Source: Sipunculus nudus
Lineage: Eukaryota; Annelida; Sipuncula; Golfingiida; Sipunculidae
Assembly: GCA_026874595.1 (NCBI GenBank)
Contig: CM049313.1
Span: forward strand, 50,581,659 to 50,645,658
DNA length: 64,000 bases
Reading direction: 5' to 3'
A program made the translations under genes and the position numbers. Numbering within the stretch: the first letter of the stretch is position 1; each line of letters begins with the position of its first letter. Of the stretch, positions 42,265 to 55,134 are shown one piece after another. The notes below the pieces were generated by a model. That model was not told the origin of the DNA and made no database searches. It saw nothing but the letters and a program-made list of their open reading frames with translations.

Positions 42265-44194
42265 GTGCTGGCCGTAGACGTTAAACCTGTCCCAATGGAT
42301 AACGGGCCAATGATCGCAACCAGCGCTTTAGCGGGCCAGTCACTCGAAGTGATTACAGCAATACTGGTATATTCCCGGAGCAAAATGCAACGCAAACAAC
42401 CCCCTGCAGACCAGAATATGAAATTTCAAAATATTGTGACTGTGTTATGTGAACAGTTTGATTTGTTGCCGAAAGAGAGATTTATTGAAACACTTGTTGA
42501 AAATCAGGTTTGAAATAGTGAACAGCTTGAAAATAATAGGCTTGAAATGCTCAGATGTGCACAAACATATGAAAGACTTCCGACTGTGAACCTTGTTAAA
42601 AAGAAAACCCCACGCATGTATTTAGGAGAAACATTGGATAAAAAACTGGCAAAAGATTGTTATTTGTTGGTATCATTTCTGAAAGGGTGTCCGATAGAAG
42701 AAATAAACAATATATATGTTCAGCTCAGCTGTTACGAGTGCTGCAAATGACTCGAATGAAACTGTACGGGATGGCGAGGGGAATATGGGCAGTGGAGGAA
42801 ATCCTCCCATTGTTAATCAAGACATATAGATGCCTAATATCTGTGACACCAGAAGCGGATCAAGGGGGGGGGGGTCCAGGGGGTCCGGACCCCCCCCCCC
42901 CCCTTTTTTTTCTCATTAGAAACAACGTTTTTTAAGGGCTTCAGACAAAATTTTGTGGCCTGGACCCCCCCCCCCCCCTTCCAGACCTGAGGAACTTTTT
43001 TAGGAGGTTCATTAGTTTACCTGGGTTGGACCCCTCATTTTCCTAATTCCTGGATCCGCCCTTGGACACTGACTCGGTAGCTGTCTTGGGGGCACCCTGG
43101 CGGGGAATGTAGTATCGGCGATCGTCTCGTCAGTGTCGTGTCCGAAATGGCCAACGGGAATACGGGAGACTTGCCAAGTCTTACGCCACTTGATGCCACA
43201 AGCCGGTCTGTATTAGATAGTAGCCACCAAAGCTCTGCAGTAGATACCAATTCATTCAGTGGAGGTTATTTCGAACTTAAATCGCAGATTCATAAATTGA
43301 CCCTGCAACAACAGGAAGACAGATATTCCTTCAGTGCTGAATTGATGAACTGAAACGTCTGCGGAACGATGATGACAATCTTGCTACAAGGACAGCCACG
43401 ATGAATTGTGGTGTAAAAACTACTGAAGACTTGATTCAGGCAGAGAAAGATAACTTGGTGAAGGTGGAAAAGAAAGTAGAGGCAGATCTTCTCGGTCTAC
43501 GATTCTTGTATGAAAGCATGAAAGCTACTATTCGAGGACATTACGATATCCATGGCAAAATGAGAGGGAACATGAGAACTGTCAAACAGCAATTGAGAGA
43601 GACTGAGTGCAATGTAGCAGCATTCTAATATAAGGTGGACTCTGTGTCAACATCATTAACATATATAAAAGAACAAAAAACTATTTTAGAGGGTAGAGTT
43701 AAAGGGGCACAAGCATCTGCAAAAAGCTATGCAGATATGATGCTAATACAGGGTGATGACCAGAACGAAAAGACAAACGAGAATACGCATTCTGGCCAAG
43801 GTGAAGAGAATAATTCTCCGGAAGTAGACACTTGTGTGTCTGGTGCGCCTTTACAGAAAGGTGTTGATGGGAACCTGGTAAGAATACAATTAAACGCTGA
43901 AATGTCTGACCATTCTGATTACATCCTGATCAGGTAAATTCTATTCCTGTGGTAACGGGACAGGGTAAAGGGAAACAGAAAATTAAGTATTATATTGGGA
44001 ATATAAAGTGTCCAGTTAGCGCTGAGGACATAGAAAGATATTTGCGTGATAGGGTTTTTAGGAACATTTATGTCAAAATTCTCCCAAGTCGAAATGGTAA
44101 TTGTTTTGGGGCCTACATATCTGTACCCCGAACTTATCTCAAAGTTATTGGCAACCCAAGCTTCTGGCTAATGTATGTGTACTGTCGACGGTGA
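42265..44194 (+). pseudogene. ORF1 of LINE C
   Basis: The N-terminal piece is one frame broken by a single TGA (42,511-42,513). The MITE at 42,850-43,064 splits the middle. The segment 43,401-43,937 is one frame broken by one TAA and has heptad-like Glu/Lys/Leu-rich stretches suggesting a coiled coil. The C-terminal segment 43,949-44,194 reads 'KYYIGNIKCPVSAEDIERYL' and ends 'WLMYVYCRR', resembling the conserved C-terminal domain of metazoan CR1/Nimb-type ORF1 proteins. ORF1 proteins bind the LINE RNA. No CCHC knuckle seen. Confidence 0.65.
42845..43069. mobile_element. MITE-like element with poly-C core, copy 2, in LINE ORF1
   Basis: Element 42,850-43,064 (215 bp) flanked by GACAC at 42,845-42,849 and 43,065-43,069. 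The ends CAGAAGCGGATCAAGG and (inverted) CAAGGGCGGATCCAGG form 16-bp terminal inverted repeats with three mismatches. Inside are G- and C-homopolymers. The family also occurs at 10,448-10,696. CAG/CAAG ends recall hAT elements, but those make 8-bp duplications and only 5 bp are visible, so the superfamily is open. Confidence 0.75.
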
Positions 44195-44195
44195 G

Positions 44196-47100
44196 TTTCA
44201 TACAACATTAGAGGGGTTTTGGCTGGTTCAGCCTTCCTCAGTGCAATTTTAGATCGCAAACCTGATATATATTTCTTCTGTGAACACTGGCCACACCCCA
44301 CAAATCTTTACTTCTTTAATTCTTTTCACCCTGAATACATGCACTACACACGCTGTGTCCGATAAGTCTTTAAACAAGTATGATATAAATAGAAGGGGAA
44401 AAGGAGGGGTTGTGATGATCTCGAAAAAGTAATTGTGTAGGGGTGAAAATAAGCCAGGAAGGTTGTGTAAGTACGTTCCTATTTGGAGTGTACTTTCCGA
44501 GTACCAATTATTTGATATCAGAGTTCAGGGAATACATTGATTCTCTTTATAGCATATATACGATGAATATTCGAATTGGGGAGATGTGATATTTTGTGGT
44601 GATTTTAACTCGGAGGTAAGTGGACCTAGCTATGTAGCCAGACCCTTCTCGAGAGGTAGAATTGTTGGAACAGTTCATGAAAAAACAACGAACTGCTCTC
44701 AGTGAGCGTACAAAATGAATGTGTCGGTCCTCCGTACACCTACGACCCATATAGTGATGGGTCCTGTCAGTCCCTGATAGATCATGTTATAATACCATAT
44801 TATAGATAGAATGATGTGAAGTGTATTACTGATGATGACGAATTGTTAAATTTATCCGACAATCTTCCATTGATATTTACGGTGAAATGTGCCATACTGG
44901 TTAGAAAGGACATGTCAGGTAAAATATCTGGTATAAACTGGAAAAAGACTAATGAACCAGAATTGAAACAAAAATATCTAGAAGCTTTAATGTCAAATCT
45001 TGAGGATATTTCAAAACCGGATATAAGTGACCGTTCAAGCCGAGACATAAATATGTATTATGACAGATTGGTACAGACAATAGTTAAATCGGCCGAAAAT
45101 GTTTTTTCGAAAAAGAAATTTCGACGGCATATTTAACCTAAGTTGAAGGAATATTTAAAGCCGTTACATGATAAAATGAAGTTGGCTCGTAAAAAGTGGA
45201 TATTAGATGGTCGTCCAAGGGGTAACTCTTATTTGTCTTATGTAAATTATAAAGAAGAGAATAATAAATTTAGGCGTGAAATGAGATGCTACAAAGCAAA
45301 CCTTGAGAGGGAAATATTTAAAAACATTAATGAGGAATCAGATATAGACCTGAATATGGATTCATATCTGTTACCAGAGGAATTTGGCTAGGGGTACGAG
45401 AGTTTAAAGCCAATGAGATTTGGTAAAGAGGTACTATTAAGGGACCTAGAACTAATATGCAAATATTGGGCAGACTATTTTAGGACATTATACTACCCAG
45501 CTGATAATGCCCAATTTGATGCGGCTTTTTAAGAAAAGATAGAGCGCCAGCTTGAGAGTATAATAGAGCAATCTGTGAATCATATTTGTCCTGTGGTGGA
45601 TACTTTAGTTACCCCTTTTGAGATATCTTGGGCAATTGATAGCCTTAAACTATGAAAAGCCGCCGGGTATAATGAACTGGCGAACGAACATCTTAAAATT
45701 GGTAAAGCAGTAGTAGTTCTGTATATAACCGATCTGTTTAACTATATTCTCATGGGTGGAAAAATCCCGAAGAGAGTTCCAATCCTGATAATTACCGTGG
45801 GATTACTCTCCTTCCGTTACTCTATAAATTTATTGAAAACATTCTGTTGTACAGGTTTAAGACATTTATCAGTCTATATGAGAGAGACAGTTCCCTGACG
45901 AAATGCAGTTTGCATTTCAAAAGGGATTAAGTTCCCTCTACCCATCCTTTTTGTTGCAGGAATGCGTGAGCCGTTCAATGGAACGTGACTCCAGATTATA
46001 TGTATGTTTCCTCGACAGTAGCAAGGCATACGACCGGGTATGGCACACTGGCCTTTTGTCCACACTTTATGACTTTGGGATACAGGGTAGAGCCTGGAGG
46101 GTGATCCATGACGCCTACCAGGATATAGAGAGTTGTGTGAGGTATGGTTCTTTGTGAAGCAATCAGTAAGGAAGGGTGGGGTGTTATCCCCATGGTTGTA
46201 CATGTTGTTTATTGACGATCTTCCTGTAAAATTAAGGAACTCCAGACATGGAGCATGCATTGAAGATGTTTATACAGGTAATCCTACTCAGGCAGACGAC
46301 ATTGCCCCCCTGTCCTGGTCACCATCGGGGTTACAAGCCATGATTGATATATGTTATAGCTACTCAAGACAGTGGAGATTTGTATTTAATTCTAATAAAA
46401 CTAATATTATTACTTTTGGGGAAAGAAATCAATGTTTCCTTAAGAAAATTGACAAACAGAGATGGCAAATTGGTAGTCAGGATATTAAGTTAGATCTATT
46501 AAACATTTGGGGATCAGGTTAAACTCCCAGTTATCTTGGAACGAAAGTGTCGTGGAAACCTGTTGTAGGAGAATAGGTACCTTTTAATCGCTCATGGGAG
46601 CAGGGGTCCAACCAATAGGACTTAACCCATTTAAAATAATGGTACTGCTCAAAGCGTTGTATAGTGCAGAGTTATGGAGCTAGCTAAACACAAGTAATAT
46701 GACTCAACTCGAACGAATGTTAAGATTTTATATTAAATCAATCCAAGGTCTCCATAGGAGCACCCGCTCCTACATTGCGTTAAGTCTTTTGGGAATGCCC
46801 CGGATTGAAGCTATCCTGGACAGATTAAAGCTTATGTTCTTACGAAGGCTCCATAAAATTCCACTAGAAAATCCTGTAAAGCGAGCCTTGGTAAACAGAA
46901 TACGTAGTTTTATACAAAAGGTAGAGAGTAATTTAAAGGTAGGGTCGCTGATATATGTACTATTTTAAACCAAATATGAGTTGTCGGGTTATATTGTAGC
47001 GTCCCTGCCTATACATCACAACGCTCTGCGGGTTCTTATTGGGGGGTTTTGGTCAAATCAGAAGTTGACGACATATCTGCTGATATTACTGAAGCGACAA

Positions 47101-47560
47101 TTAACCGTGAATAAAGATTGTATGATCAAAGATTAAAATGGTGAAACAGAATATATTTTCAACATCACTTCTGTGGAAAGCGGCAATATGTATCCCATTA
47201 TCTTTGTATCAGTTCACTTTGTTAACACATTTGTTAGAATACGTTGATAAAATCTCGCCACTGTAACACCAGCTTATCTGTGTCACTTCTGTGGTAATAC
47301 TTTTGGAAATGCAATAGAACGTGTTTCAATCTCTTGCGATTATACTCGACACAAAAGAGAAAACCTATGGTCATTTATTTTAGATAAACTGCCAGTAGAG
47401 GTCGGGGTGTTTCTGCATACCCGTGACGACTTATCATTCTTATCATACCTTTGGGAAATGCTGATATTTTACTACCAGCAGTTGAACGTATACTGTTTTA
47501 CATAGAGTGGCATCATTCTGTTGTAGTGTAAAACGAGTTATTATGGTTTTATGGCCGAGT
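44196..47560 (+). pseudogene. ORF2 of LINE C: endonuclease and reverse transcriptase
   Basis: The endonuclease starts 'VSYNIRGVLAG' and 'PDIYFFCEHWPHP' (44,196-44,300) and includes 'SLIDHVIIPYY' (about 44,770). RT: 'FEISWAIDSLKL' (about 45,620), 'CFLDSSKAYDRVWHTGLL' (about 46,007-46,060, motif A), 'VRKGGVLSPWLYMLFIDDL' (46,165-46,225, motif B) and the active site, which reads Gln-Ala-Asp-Asp (46,289-46,300) instead of Tyr/Phe-Ala-Asp-Asp. 'WRFVFNSNKTNIITFG' follows (46,375-46,425). The C-terminal 'CHFCG...C' element (about 47,280) is the zinc-knuckle-like end. Open stretches of 60-130 codons are separated by stops and frameshifts. Confidence 0.8.
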
Positions 47561-48214
47561 GAATTAAAGTATCTGATACAAAGATGGTAGATGCAGACTC
47601 GTATGGAAGATATGGGTAGTATAAAGTTTAAAATGCAAAATAGGTACGGACACACGGCTGATCAGTGGCTGAATTCCGAGGGATAGATCTATATAATAAC
47701 TTATCCGTTCGATATGTGTATGATATATGTGAGATTTATATGTATATGTCTCCCGGATATGCAGTGGAGACGGAATGGGGTACATGTGATTAAATGGTAA
47801 ACTGTGTTTATCTTCATATAAACCAGTGTCGTAAGGACATACTTGTGTGTAAATAGTCAGGTGGTGAATAGTTACTGGTTTTATTTCATGTTCTTTGTAT
47901 AATGTCATTATATGTTGCCTTTCGACCCATCATTATTATACTTTTGATTGTAACTTTCCAGTACTGGAGGAATAAAGATCATCAATCAATCAATCCTCCC
48001 CCTGTATTGAAGTCCCCGTGATAAAGCTACAAGAGCCTGATATCACGGGTTTAGTTAAAGGTAAAGAATGATAGTTGTTTTATAGACTAGTATTAGCATG
48101 CTCCTTGTAACAATCTGTTGCTCTCTAGCCGGCAAGAATACACCTACAGACATGCTTTGGATTCTTTTGGAATTTCCTGGCTTCACTGAAAAGTTCCCAT
48201 TCATTCTTCGGAAG

Positions 48215-48328
48215 ATAGGGCGCCCCCTCGTGGTAGTCTTAGCTCATAAGACACCCGAACGGGACGTGGACCCACAATCTTGCAGTCACAAGTCCAACGC
48301 CCAAACCATTGAGTCACAATGCTGCACA
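48215..48328 (-). mobile_element. tRNA-derived SINE head
   Basis: On the minus strand 'TGACTCAATGGTTTGGGCG' (A-box region, about 48,300-48,318) and 'GGGTCCACGTCCC' (B-box region, about 48,261-48,273) have tRNA spacing. The sequence ends in 'ccacgagggggcgc'. The A and B boxes have drifted from consensus. A different family from the other SINE heads. Confidence 0.55.
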
Positions 48329-50929
48329 AGTACAAATATGAGAAGAGAGTGTGCATGGAAATATTAATAAAATCCAGGAAAAAAATATTTTGAAATATTT
48401 TCAAATGTGTTCGGTATATCTTTTTTAATTCTATTTTTCGATTGCGGAGATTATGTTTTGGAGGCTCCGAGAAACAAGGGTAATATGTAACACATGCCAA
48501 TAATAAAAAATTCAAATCTGGATATGTATATATAAAACATCGATCTAATTAATTTAAGCCCTTGGAAAAACTTATATTAATTGTTGGTCCTTCCTCTAAG
48601 GTGCTTCCTGAGATGCTGGGAATGTGTCCTTTTTCTTAAGATGCGAAAATGCATTCTAGAATAACAGCTGCAATAATTAAGATTAATCGTCAAATAATTA
48701 AGTTGAAATTTGATTCGGAGTGATATATAACAAAATGGGTAAATTGATTCACGCGCAAATAATAATCTCAAAGTCATAACCGGATTAGCGTCATTACTTC
48801 ATGTAGGTTTTATTTTTCTGAAACGTTTGGGTTTGGTCTAATCGTTATTCAATTTAGTATCCCAATCGAGCAGGAACATGTGGGAAAAGCGGTACCTGTC
48901 ACCTCCTGTCATCAAACCTGTACCCTTACGGCCCTTCCCGTTACTGTTGAATGCAGATGAGACAGTTACGACGTCCCGAAGAGTTGAGGTGTGTAAAGCC
49001 CTCATCTCAGTTCATTGTTGAGCTTCTCCGCCTCGCAAAGATGGCTTCCATCCTTCGGCGTTAGTATCATTCACTACCTTCATCATTCAGCGCAAACGTC
49101 CAGTAAATCACATCGTTCGTACATTATGGCTCTAAAAAGCAATTTACTCAATTCTTTCTCAGACAGTTAAAGGGTACTTCCTGCCATAATCTCTATTTTT
49201 ACGTTTTTATGCTTCCTCTTCCGAAGCCTTGTTTTTAATTGCTGTTTTAGTTATTTTTATTTTCTTTTAACTCCATTCTCGTTTCAAAGGTAAATCAAAT
49301 CATTTAACACTTCTAATGTGAAAAAAATCATTGCCCTGCGAATGACATTTCGTAAAACTCGTGTAACGACAAGTTTCAATGTATGACATTTTACTTGACA
49401 CTAAATAACAATATTTGCTGTGTCCATCATGTGGTTTTATTGTCCAGAATTCCTTAATAGACCTAGTTGACTTCCCCTGTACCAGCTTTCTTAATTTGTG
49501 AACCTTAGTCTTCCTCCTTTGTGAAAAGCAGTTTTTATCATGAAAAAATTATACAAGTATCTTTACATTGTACTTCCATGACGCCAAATTTAAGTGAACA
49601 TGTAAAGTGTATGTTAAGTTTTGTCACAGTAGCGTTTGAAAAGCAGGAACTTTTTTAAATTCTGTCCAGAATCAGCCTATAGTTAAACTTTTTTTGAAAC
49701 ATTTTAATGTTCAAAACAAAAGAATTAATGGCGTAAATGAAATTTGAGAATGGGTTAAAAATGCTATTATTGCAATCAATTTAATTCAGTATGGTATGGA
49801 ATCCATGATTTATTATCTCCAGTGAACTTATGATAAATTCAAAAATAATGTCCCGGGGATTAATCTCTACCTATAACGTGTTGCAATTGAAAGAATACAA
49901 TAATGAAACTTGACGTTAACATATTTTGAAATTAAATCTTACGTTATAATTTTCACAAGATGATATTTATCGTTCGGAGGTAAACTTTATCATCACGATT
50001 TCTTGCACGCAAAGGTGTAGGGGGACGTGGTCCCTGGGTACAGCCGTGAGCTAGCGCCAGAGTGTCATGACATCTACGTATGATGATCGCATTATAAGGC
50101 CTTATGAAGATGCAAATGTTTTCATCATTTCTGACAACGCTTCATTGGCTACAGGTACACTGTTGATCAACATAAACCAGACCATTCGATAGCATTTTTT
50201 GTGTACTTTCTAATAATACCAAATATGAGCGAGAAAACTTCCTGTTTATTCCAGCACATTGGTAAACCCCTCGCCATGTTTGTTGAATTTATAACCGCAT
50301 GAACACAAGCATGGCTCGCACGGGTTACAGAACGCAGGCAACTTGCAGGCGACACAGGAAATGACCCGTGTCCATGGAGACGGTGTTTCAGTATGGGTAG
50401 CGAGCTCACATATATACTATTGTGTTTATTCACCATTTCAAGCATAAAACTGAGATTATTGGCCGTTTTCCACAATATGAAAGCAACCAGATGCAAGACC
50501 ACTGCGATTCATTCCTCCATATTATACGAGTATCACGACTCGAGCAGGCTTACCAGCCCAATTATCCAATTGCCTACTGAGTCGGGTTGTCACGGCTAGC
50601 CGTGAGCCAGACATTCGTAATCAAATATATAGCTAGACCTTCTTGTCGGAGGGAATGAATGGACATTAAGACAAATACTGGAAAGTCAGATATAAACATT
50701 TATGTTAATGAATAAAACGCTTCTTGTTTAGGCTTTCGTGCATTCATATTTTTAAATTTAAACAAGGCCTACAGCCCCAATGCGAACCTTTGCAATGGGA
50801 TATACACCACTTATATGCTTTACTGCTGGAGCAATACTTTTCAAGTACATGTGTAACATGTGTATGAATAATGCATGTACAAAACATTTTGAACAAGAAA
50901 CAATTACAGACACATCACTGCTGAAATTC
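48329..50929. other. No recognisable feature
   Basis: 2.6 kb of AT-rich sequence with only short frames. I found no family signature, RNA gene or array. Confidence 0.4.
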
Positions 50930-51310
50930 TGGCATGGGTGCAAACAACACAAAAATGATATAAGGTGGCACCACCAGTCTTGTGTACGACGAAGATACCA
51001 GAGATGTATACATATGCAAAAATTCAGGCTGATATATCAAACCATCCGGAGAAATGAGCAGGGACATACACTGTGCAAAAAGTTATTGTAGGTGGCGCAA
51101 CCATACCTTGTACGACAAAGCTATCCAGTATGTATAAATGTGCCCGATTTCAGTCTGATATATCAAATCCCTCCGGTGAAATAGCATGCACATACACTGT
51201 GCAAAGGTCATTGTAGGTGGCGACACCTGTCTTGTGAACGAGAAGCCATCAAAGACGCATAGACAGGTCAAAATATCAGGCCAATACATCAATCTTCTCT
51301 TGTGTTTGAT
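50930..51310 (+). repeat. gtggcgccac-type tandem repeat, three units
   Basis: Units of about 122 bp centred on 'aaggtggcaccacc' (50,964), 'aggtggcgcaacc' (51,090) and 'aggtggcgacacc' (51,213). Shared flanks are 'tccag.atgtat', 'ctgatatatcaaa' and 'acatacactgtgcaaa'. Same family as 26.0 and 59.7 kb, but with the palindrome degraded in every unit. Confidence 0.75.
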
Positions 51311-51959
51311 GCACTGGGCTGACCAAGCTTACGAGAGAGAGGCAGTTGCCTAGAGAGTACTGAGACAAATTGACTGCACTAGAAAACTCTAGACCTACAC
51401 CTGGCTGCACTGATTGAAATTTTGACATGTACCTGGCTGCACTGAGTTAACTCCTGTCAAATCTGAAATAGTTGTCAGTCTGCCAAGCTATTTATAGATA
51501 CAGACAGAATCTTGGCCTGTTGGTAAATCTGTTTACACATACTGAAAGACTTTGGCTAAAACGCCTTTTTACAGCTGATGTATCCATAATAATTTTATAA
51601 ACATTTTTAGAATAATAATAGATGCAGTCCTTTCATGTTTAAAGGTCTAATAATTGCTATTCCTGAACAATTTAAGTAAACTCGAACAAAGGCCACCAAA
51701 GAAAATTTTCTTTTGGGCAATGTTACATAAATTGAAAGAACAGTTTTGCAGAAAAAGACTATTGCTGCCCTCAATTTAAAAAAAAGGTTTATTTATGGCC
51801 TCAGGACCAACTTTAGCTTTCTATGACATTACCAAAAATTAATGAACCCAACCTATTCTAAAACAATAAAAAAATCCTACAATATTCTTGTGAAAATTAA
51901 ACCATTTAGCTTGACAGTTTCATCCTTAAACATTTTAAAGCTGAAAGTGGCTAAAAAGT
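51311..51959. other. No recognisable feature
   Basis: Nothing supported apart from an echo of 'cacctggctgcactga' repeated twice near 51,400-51,440. Confidence 0.4.
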
Positions 51960-53190
51960 AAAAAAAAGGTCGATGTAAGTGGCGCCACAAAAATTGAAAT
52001 TTCGTCACATGACAAACATTTACCCAAAACTTGGTGATCATATTATTTCTGAGATTTTTTGTTAGAATGCTTGCTTGCGAAATAACTAATGATAAATTCT
52101 TGTAACTAGGCCAAAATTTATCAAACCAAAACCATTTGAACAAACTAAAGAAAGCTAGTCTATTGAATCATTTCTGTAAAATATTGAACTGTTTGACTAA
52201 ATGATTTCAGAGGAGAAGATTTTCAAAATTTATTTTAGCTTTTTTTTCCCTGTAAAATGTAATTAAATGCAGGTGGCGCCACAAAATGCTCAATCCTACA
52301 ATATTTGATATGTGAGAGATTTTTGCATTTAATTTAGGGATGCTATTCCTGAAAAATTATGAGTTAATGTAATGATGACCGATGCCCCATTCAATACGTT
52401 TCGGCCTTTTGAAATCAGTTCGGCAAAGTCAAAACAAAAGGCTTACACCTCCTGGGGGGTCTTCCGGGGCTGGCCTTAAACACGGAGCGAAACAGAGGCC
52501 TAATTTACGGAACGGAACAGAACAAATATATATTAAAAATGTCATAATTTTTAAAGGGTGAATTTTTAATAAACGTATTTCAACATATGCGATTTGTTCA
52601 ATTTTTATCTTACCCTCTGTTCCGCCTTCCGTTCTGTTCCGTGTTTTTTTTTTTTTTTTGTTTTGACATTGCCGAGCTTATTTCAAAAGGTTGAAACGTA
52701 GAAAATGCGATAACCCCTGCACAGAAAAGGTCGATAAAGGTGGCGCCACGAATACCTCAATTTCAAATATGACTCATGTTACCAACATTTGCATTAATTT
52801 TGGTGATGGTAGCTCCAACCGTTTCTGAGTTTTTAATTTTAGTATAATTATTTGGCCAACTGACTAACTCAGCTTCCTGTAACTCGGCCAAAATTCACTG
52901 AACTGGAACCATTCGAACTAAACTGAGAAAGATTGTTTCAAGAATCATTTCTGTGAAATATTGAATGATTAGGCCTGACAGTTTCAGATAAGAAGATTTT
53001 TAAAGCTTTTTCTGTTTCCCTATAAAACCCAAGTAAATGCAGATAGCCAAACAATAAACAAATTCCGATAGATTTTTTTAGATGACTGATTTTTTGCAAA
53101 AGTTTGGTGATGCTAGCTCCCGCCGTTTTCGAGATAGTTACGGTAAATGTACAGACGACGGACGACGGCGCACCATCGCATAAGCTCACA
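51960..53190 (+). repeat. Second gtggcgccac repeat type, about 300-bp units
   Basis: gtggcgccac occurs at about 51,979, 52,273 and 52,741. It is followed by 'caaaacttggtgat' or a similar segment, 'gtaact.ggccaaaatt' and 'agaagatttt.aaa'. The array ends at 'acagacgacggacgacgg' (about 53,152), the common molluscan-type repeat tail. A MITE (52,397-52,698) interrupts the second unit. The flanks differ from the 122-bp type, so two families share the palindrome. Confidence 0.7.
52395..52700. mobile_element. Tc1/mariner-type MITE with TA target site
   Basis: Element 52,397-52,698 (302 bp) flanked by TA. Terminal inverted repeats of about 42 bp begin CGTTTCGGCCTTTTGAAAT on the left and CGTTTCAACCTTTTGAAAT on the right (inverted), with about five mismatches overall. 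A T-run (about 52,644-52,659) lies by the right repeat. Subterminal 'cggaacggaacag' and 'ctgttccg' words extend the symmetry inward. No transposase. Confidence 0.85.
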
Positions 53191-54215
53191 GGTCCGCTAA
53201 AAAGTTATTTAAAAAGAGAAACAAATGAATTTGACCTTGTGTTTCAAAGCCATCGATCAATCTTTCATCTTTCATTGGTCTATAGCTATACTAGAACGGA
53301 CAGACAGCGTAGGCAGCTATGACTGAACAATAAATTTATAGATAATTCAAGATAAAAGAATTCTCCAGTGACAGGGGAGCAATCCATTATGCATGAAACG
53401 CTTCTAACCTTTTGTTTTCTTTTTTCTGAATGTATTTATATAATTCAGGTTCAATGTGCCATTATATTTATCAATATGAAATCCAAAACAAATGGACGTC
53501 ATTTAACTTGAGACAGGGAGTAGCTTAACATTATTCAAACTTTTTATGACTCTGTCAAAAAAAAGTTTTCGAATTCACTAAAAGTTGAAATATAGAGTAA
53601 TATAAGCAATGACACATGAGTGGTTTTTTCCCACATATTCCCACAGACCCACAAAACCTGCAATAACAACGATGCAATCTATCAAGGATAAAATGCTGTC
53701 AGTCAACCATTTATTTCTTTTTAGTATTCATATATATACATCAGGCTTACATATGCCAATAAATTTATCCTTTTTCCATTTAAAGTTGAGCGAAGAATTT
53801 TAAAGATTGAAACGAATGAATCACTCCGAGATGTGGGAGGAGCCATTACTTTTATAATAGTAACTAATGAAAATGCAAAATGCTGTCTGAGAATCAAAGG
53901 AATTAGTGTGTTTCTGTAATATCAAAGACTTAGTAGGAATGCCTCATGGCTGATTAAACGTCAGTCTGATATTCAGTTACAGATTAAATTTCACATAAGA
54001 AAGGTCCATTGTGATTTGCATCATACCTGCGTGTATTACTGCATGTTTTAATAATAATTAATACGTGTTTGGAATGGCCGATACCATCCACATATAGGTA
54101 GCTAATTAACGATTTTTAACGAGTTGTAATCAATAAACCTTTCATGCAGATGCATCGTATCCTTTTTTTCATCTAAGTAAATGGGGCATCAAATTCCCGA
54201 TCCCCCGTTGCTGCC
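53191..54215. other. No recognisable feature
   Basis: Nothing supported. Confidence 0.4.
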
Positions 54216-54475
54216 TAGAGAGTGGGTTATGGTGGCCGGTTAAAGGTCGGTGGTTCTCTCAGGGGTCTCTGGCTTTCTCTTCCTCTCACTACTCTTCTCT
54301 TCAACTCTATTAGTATCTTTTATTTTCGCTTTAATTATGTAACTGTATACCGACTCAATCTGTCAAACATTGTCGTTGCTGAGGGAGCCAATGCAGGTAG
54401 GATTTTCCGGAGACCTGTGACTGGCTCGAGCGCCGACTTCACTTTCAGTCAGTCAGTCAGTCAGTATGACTGATG
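54216..54475 (+). mobile_element. SINE body fragment with (CAGT)n end
   Basis: 'gtgggttatggtggccggtt' followed by 'aaaggtcggtggttctctc' and 'ggtctctggctttc' aligns with the body of the SINE at 34,390-34,625. The tRNA-like head is not recognisable. The segment ends near a (CAGT)n run at about 54,450-54,467. Confidence 0.55.
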
Positions 54476-54584
54476 GTAGGTTATTCATCCTTTTGTCTGG
54501 AAAGCGTATAATAGATAAGAAGTAAATCAACGTCTTGAAACTGTCATAAGACATTCACAGATCTTCACCTATAACCTCACACGA

Positions 54585-54622
54585 CCCCCCCCCCCCCCCA
54601 ACCACACACACACACACACACA
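54585..54622. repeat. Poly-C tract followed by (CA)n
   Basis: Fifteen C, then about ten CA dinucleotides. Confidence 0.95.
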
Positions 54623-55015
54623 ACCGACTATCCCAAATCTCCTCCTGATTTTTAATCGACCTTCAATAGTTTGTGAGACTAAATTTAAGTAAACCCGTAA
54701 AGAAATTTGGTCGTTCCTTAATAGTTTTGATTGATGAGCTAAAAATGCTAAAAGTAGGCCAAGGTCACTGAAACTAGGTCAAAATAGTTGCTTTATAGTT
54801 AGGTACATCTTGGGTAAGTATCAGTAAAATTGAATGAAAAAAATGGCAGAAAAATAAGTAAAAGAAGAAGAGGAAGAATGCCAAAAACAAATACCTCCGC
54901 CTATGGATAGGTCGAGATAATAATAAGAAGAATGCAAAAACAAATATCAATCCATATGGGTAGGTGGAGATATTTCGACACATATTATTGACCACATTCT
55001 TCTGACAAGTCAGGT

Positions 55016-55054
55016 TTTTATTATTATTATTATTACTATTATTATTATTATTAC
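55016..55054. repeat. (TTA)n microsatellite
   Basis: About 12 trinucleotides with two interruptions. Confidence 0.9.
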
Positions 55055-55134
55055 TGGCGGTATACCCTTGATTCCGACATGCGACTTGTCACATCTTGGT
55101 TTTGAACTGAACGAAAGAAGAAAGTCCCCTTGAG

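Larger units (their letters stand above)
41975..47995 (+). mobile_element. LINE remnant C: nearly full-length two-ORF element with (ATCA)n tail
   Basis: A GC-richer leader (41,975-42,264) is followed by an ORF1 region (42,265-44,194), then an ORF2 region with endonuclease (44,196-44,810), linker (44,816-45,400), RT (45,400-46,530) and a C-terminal Cys/His segment (about 47,270-47,340). The 3' UTR ends in atcaatcaatcaatc (about 47,979-47,993). This is the most complete LINE here (about 6 kb). It is inactive because of many stops and frameshifts and a MITE in ORF1. A short tetranucleotide tail instead of poly-A is typical of CR1/L2/I-type groups. The 5' boundary is approximate. Confidence 0.8.

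Noticed and set aside
45874-46260. Minus-strand 128-residue protein
   Set aside because: It is the reverse shadow of RT motifs A and B of LINE C.
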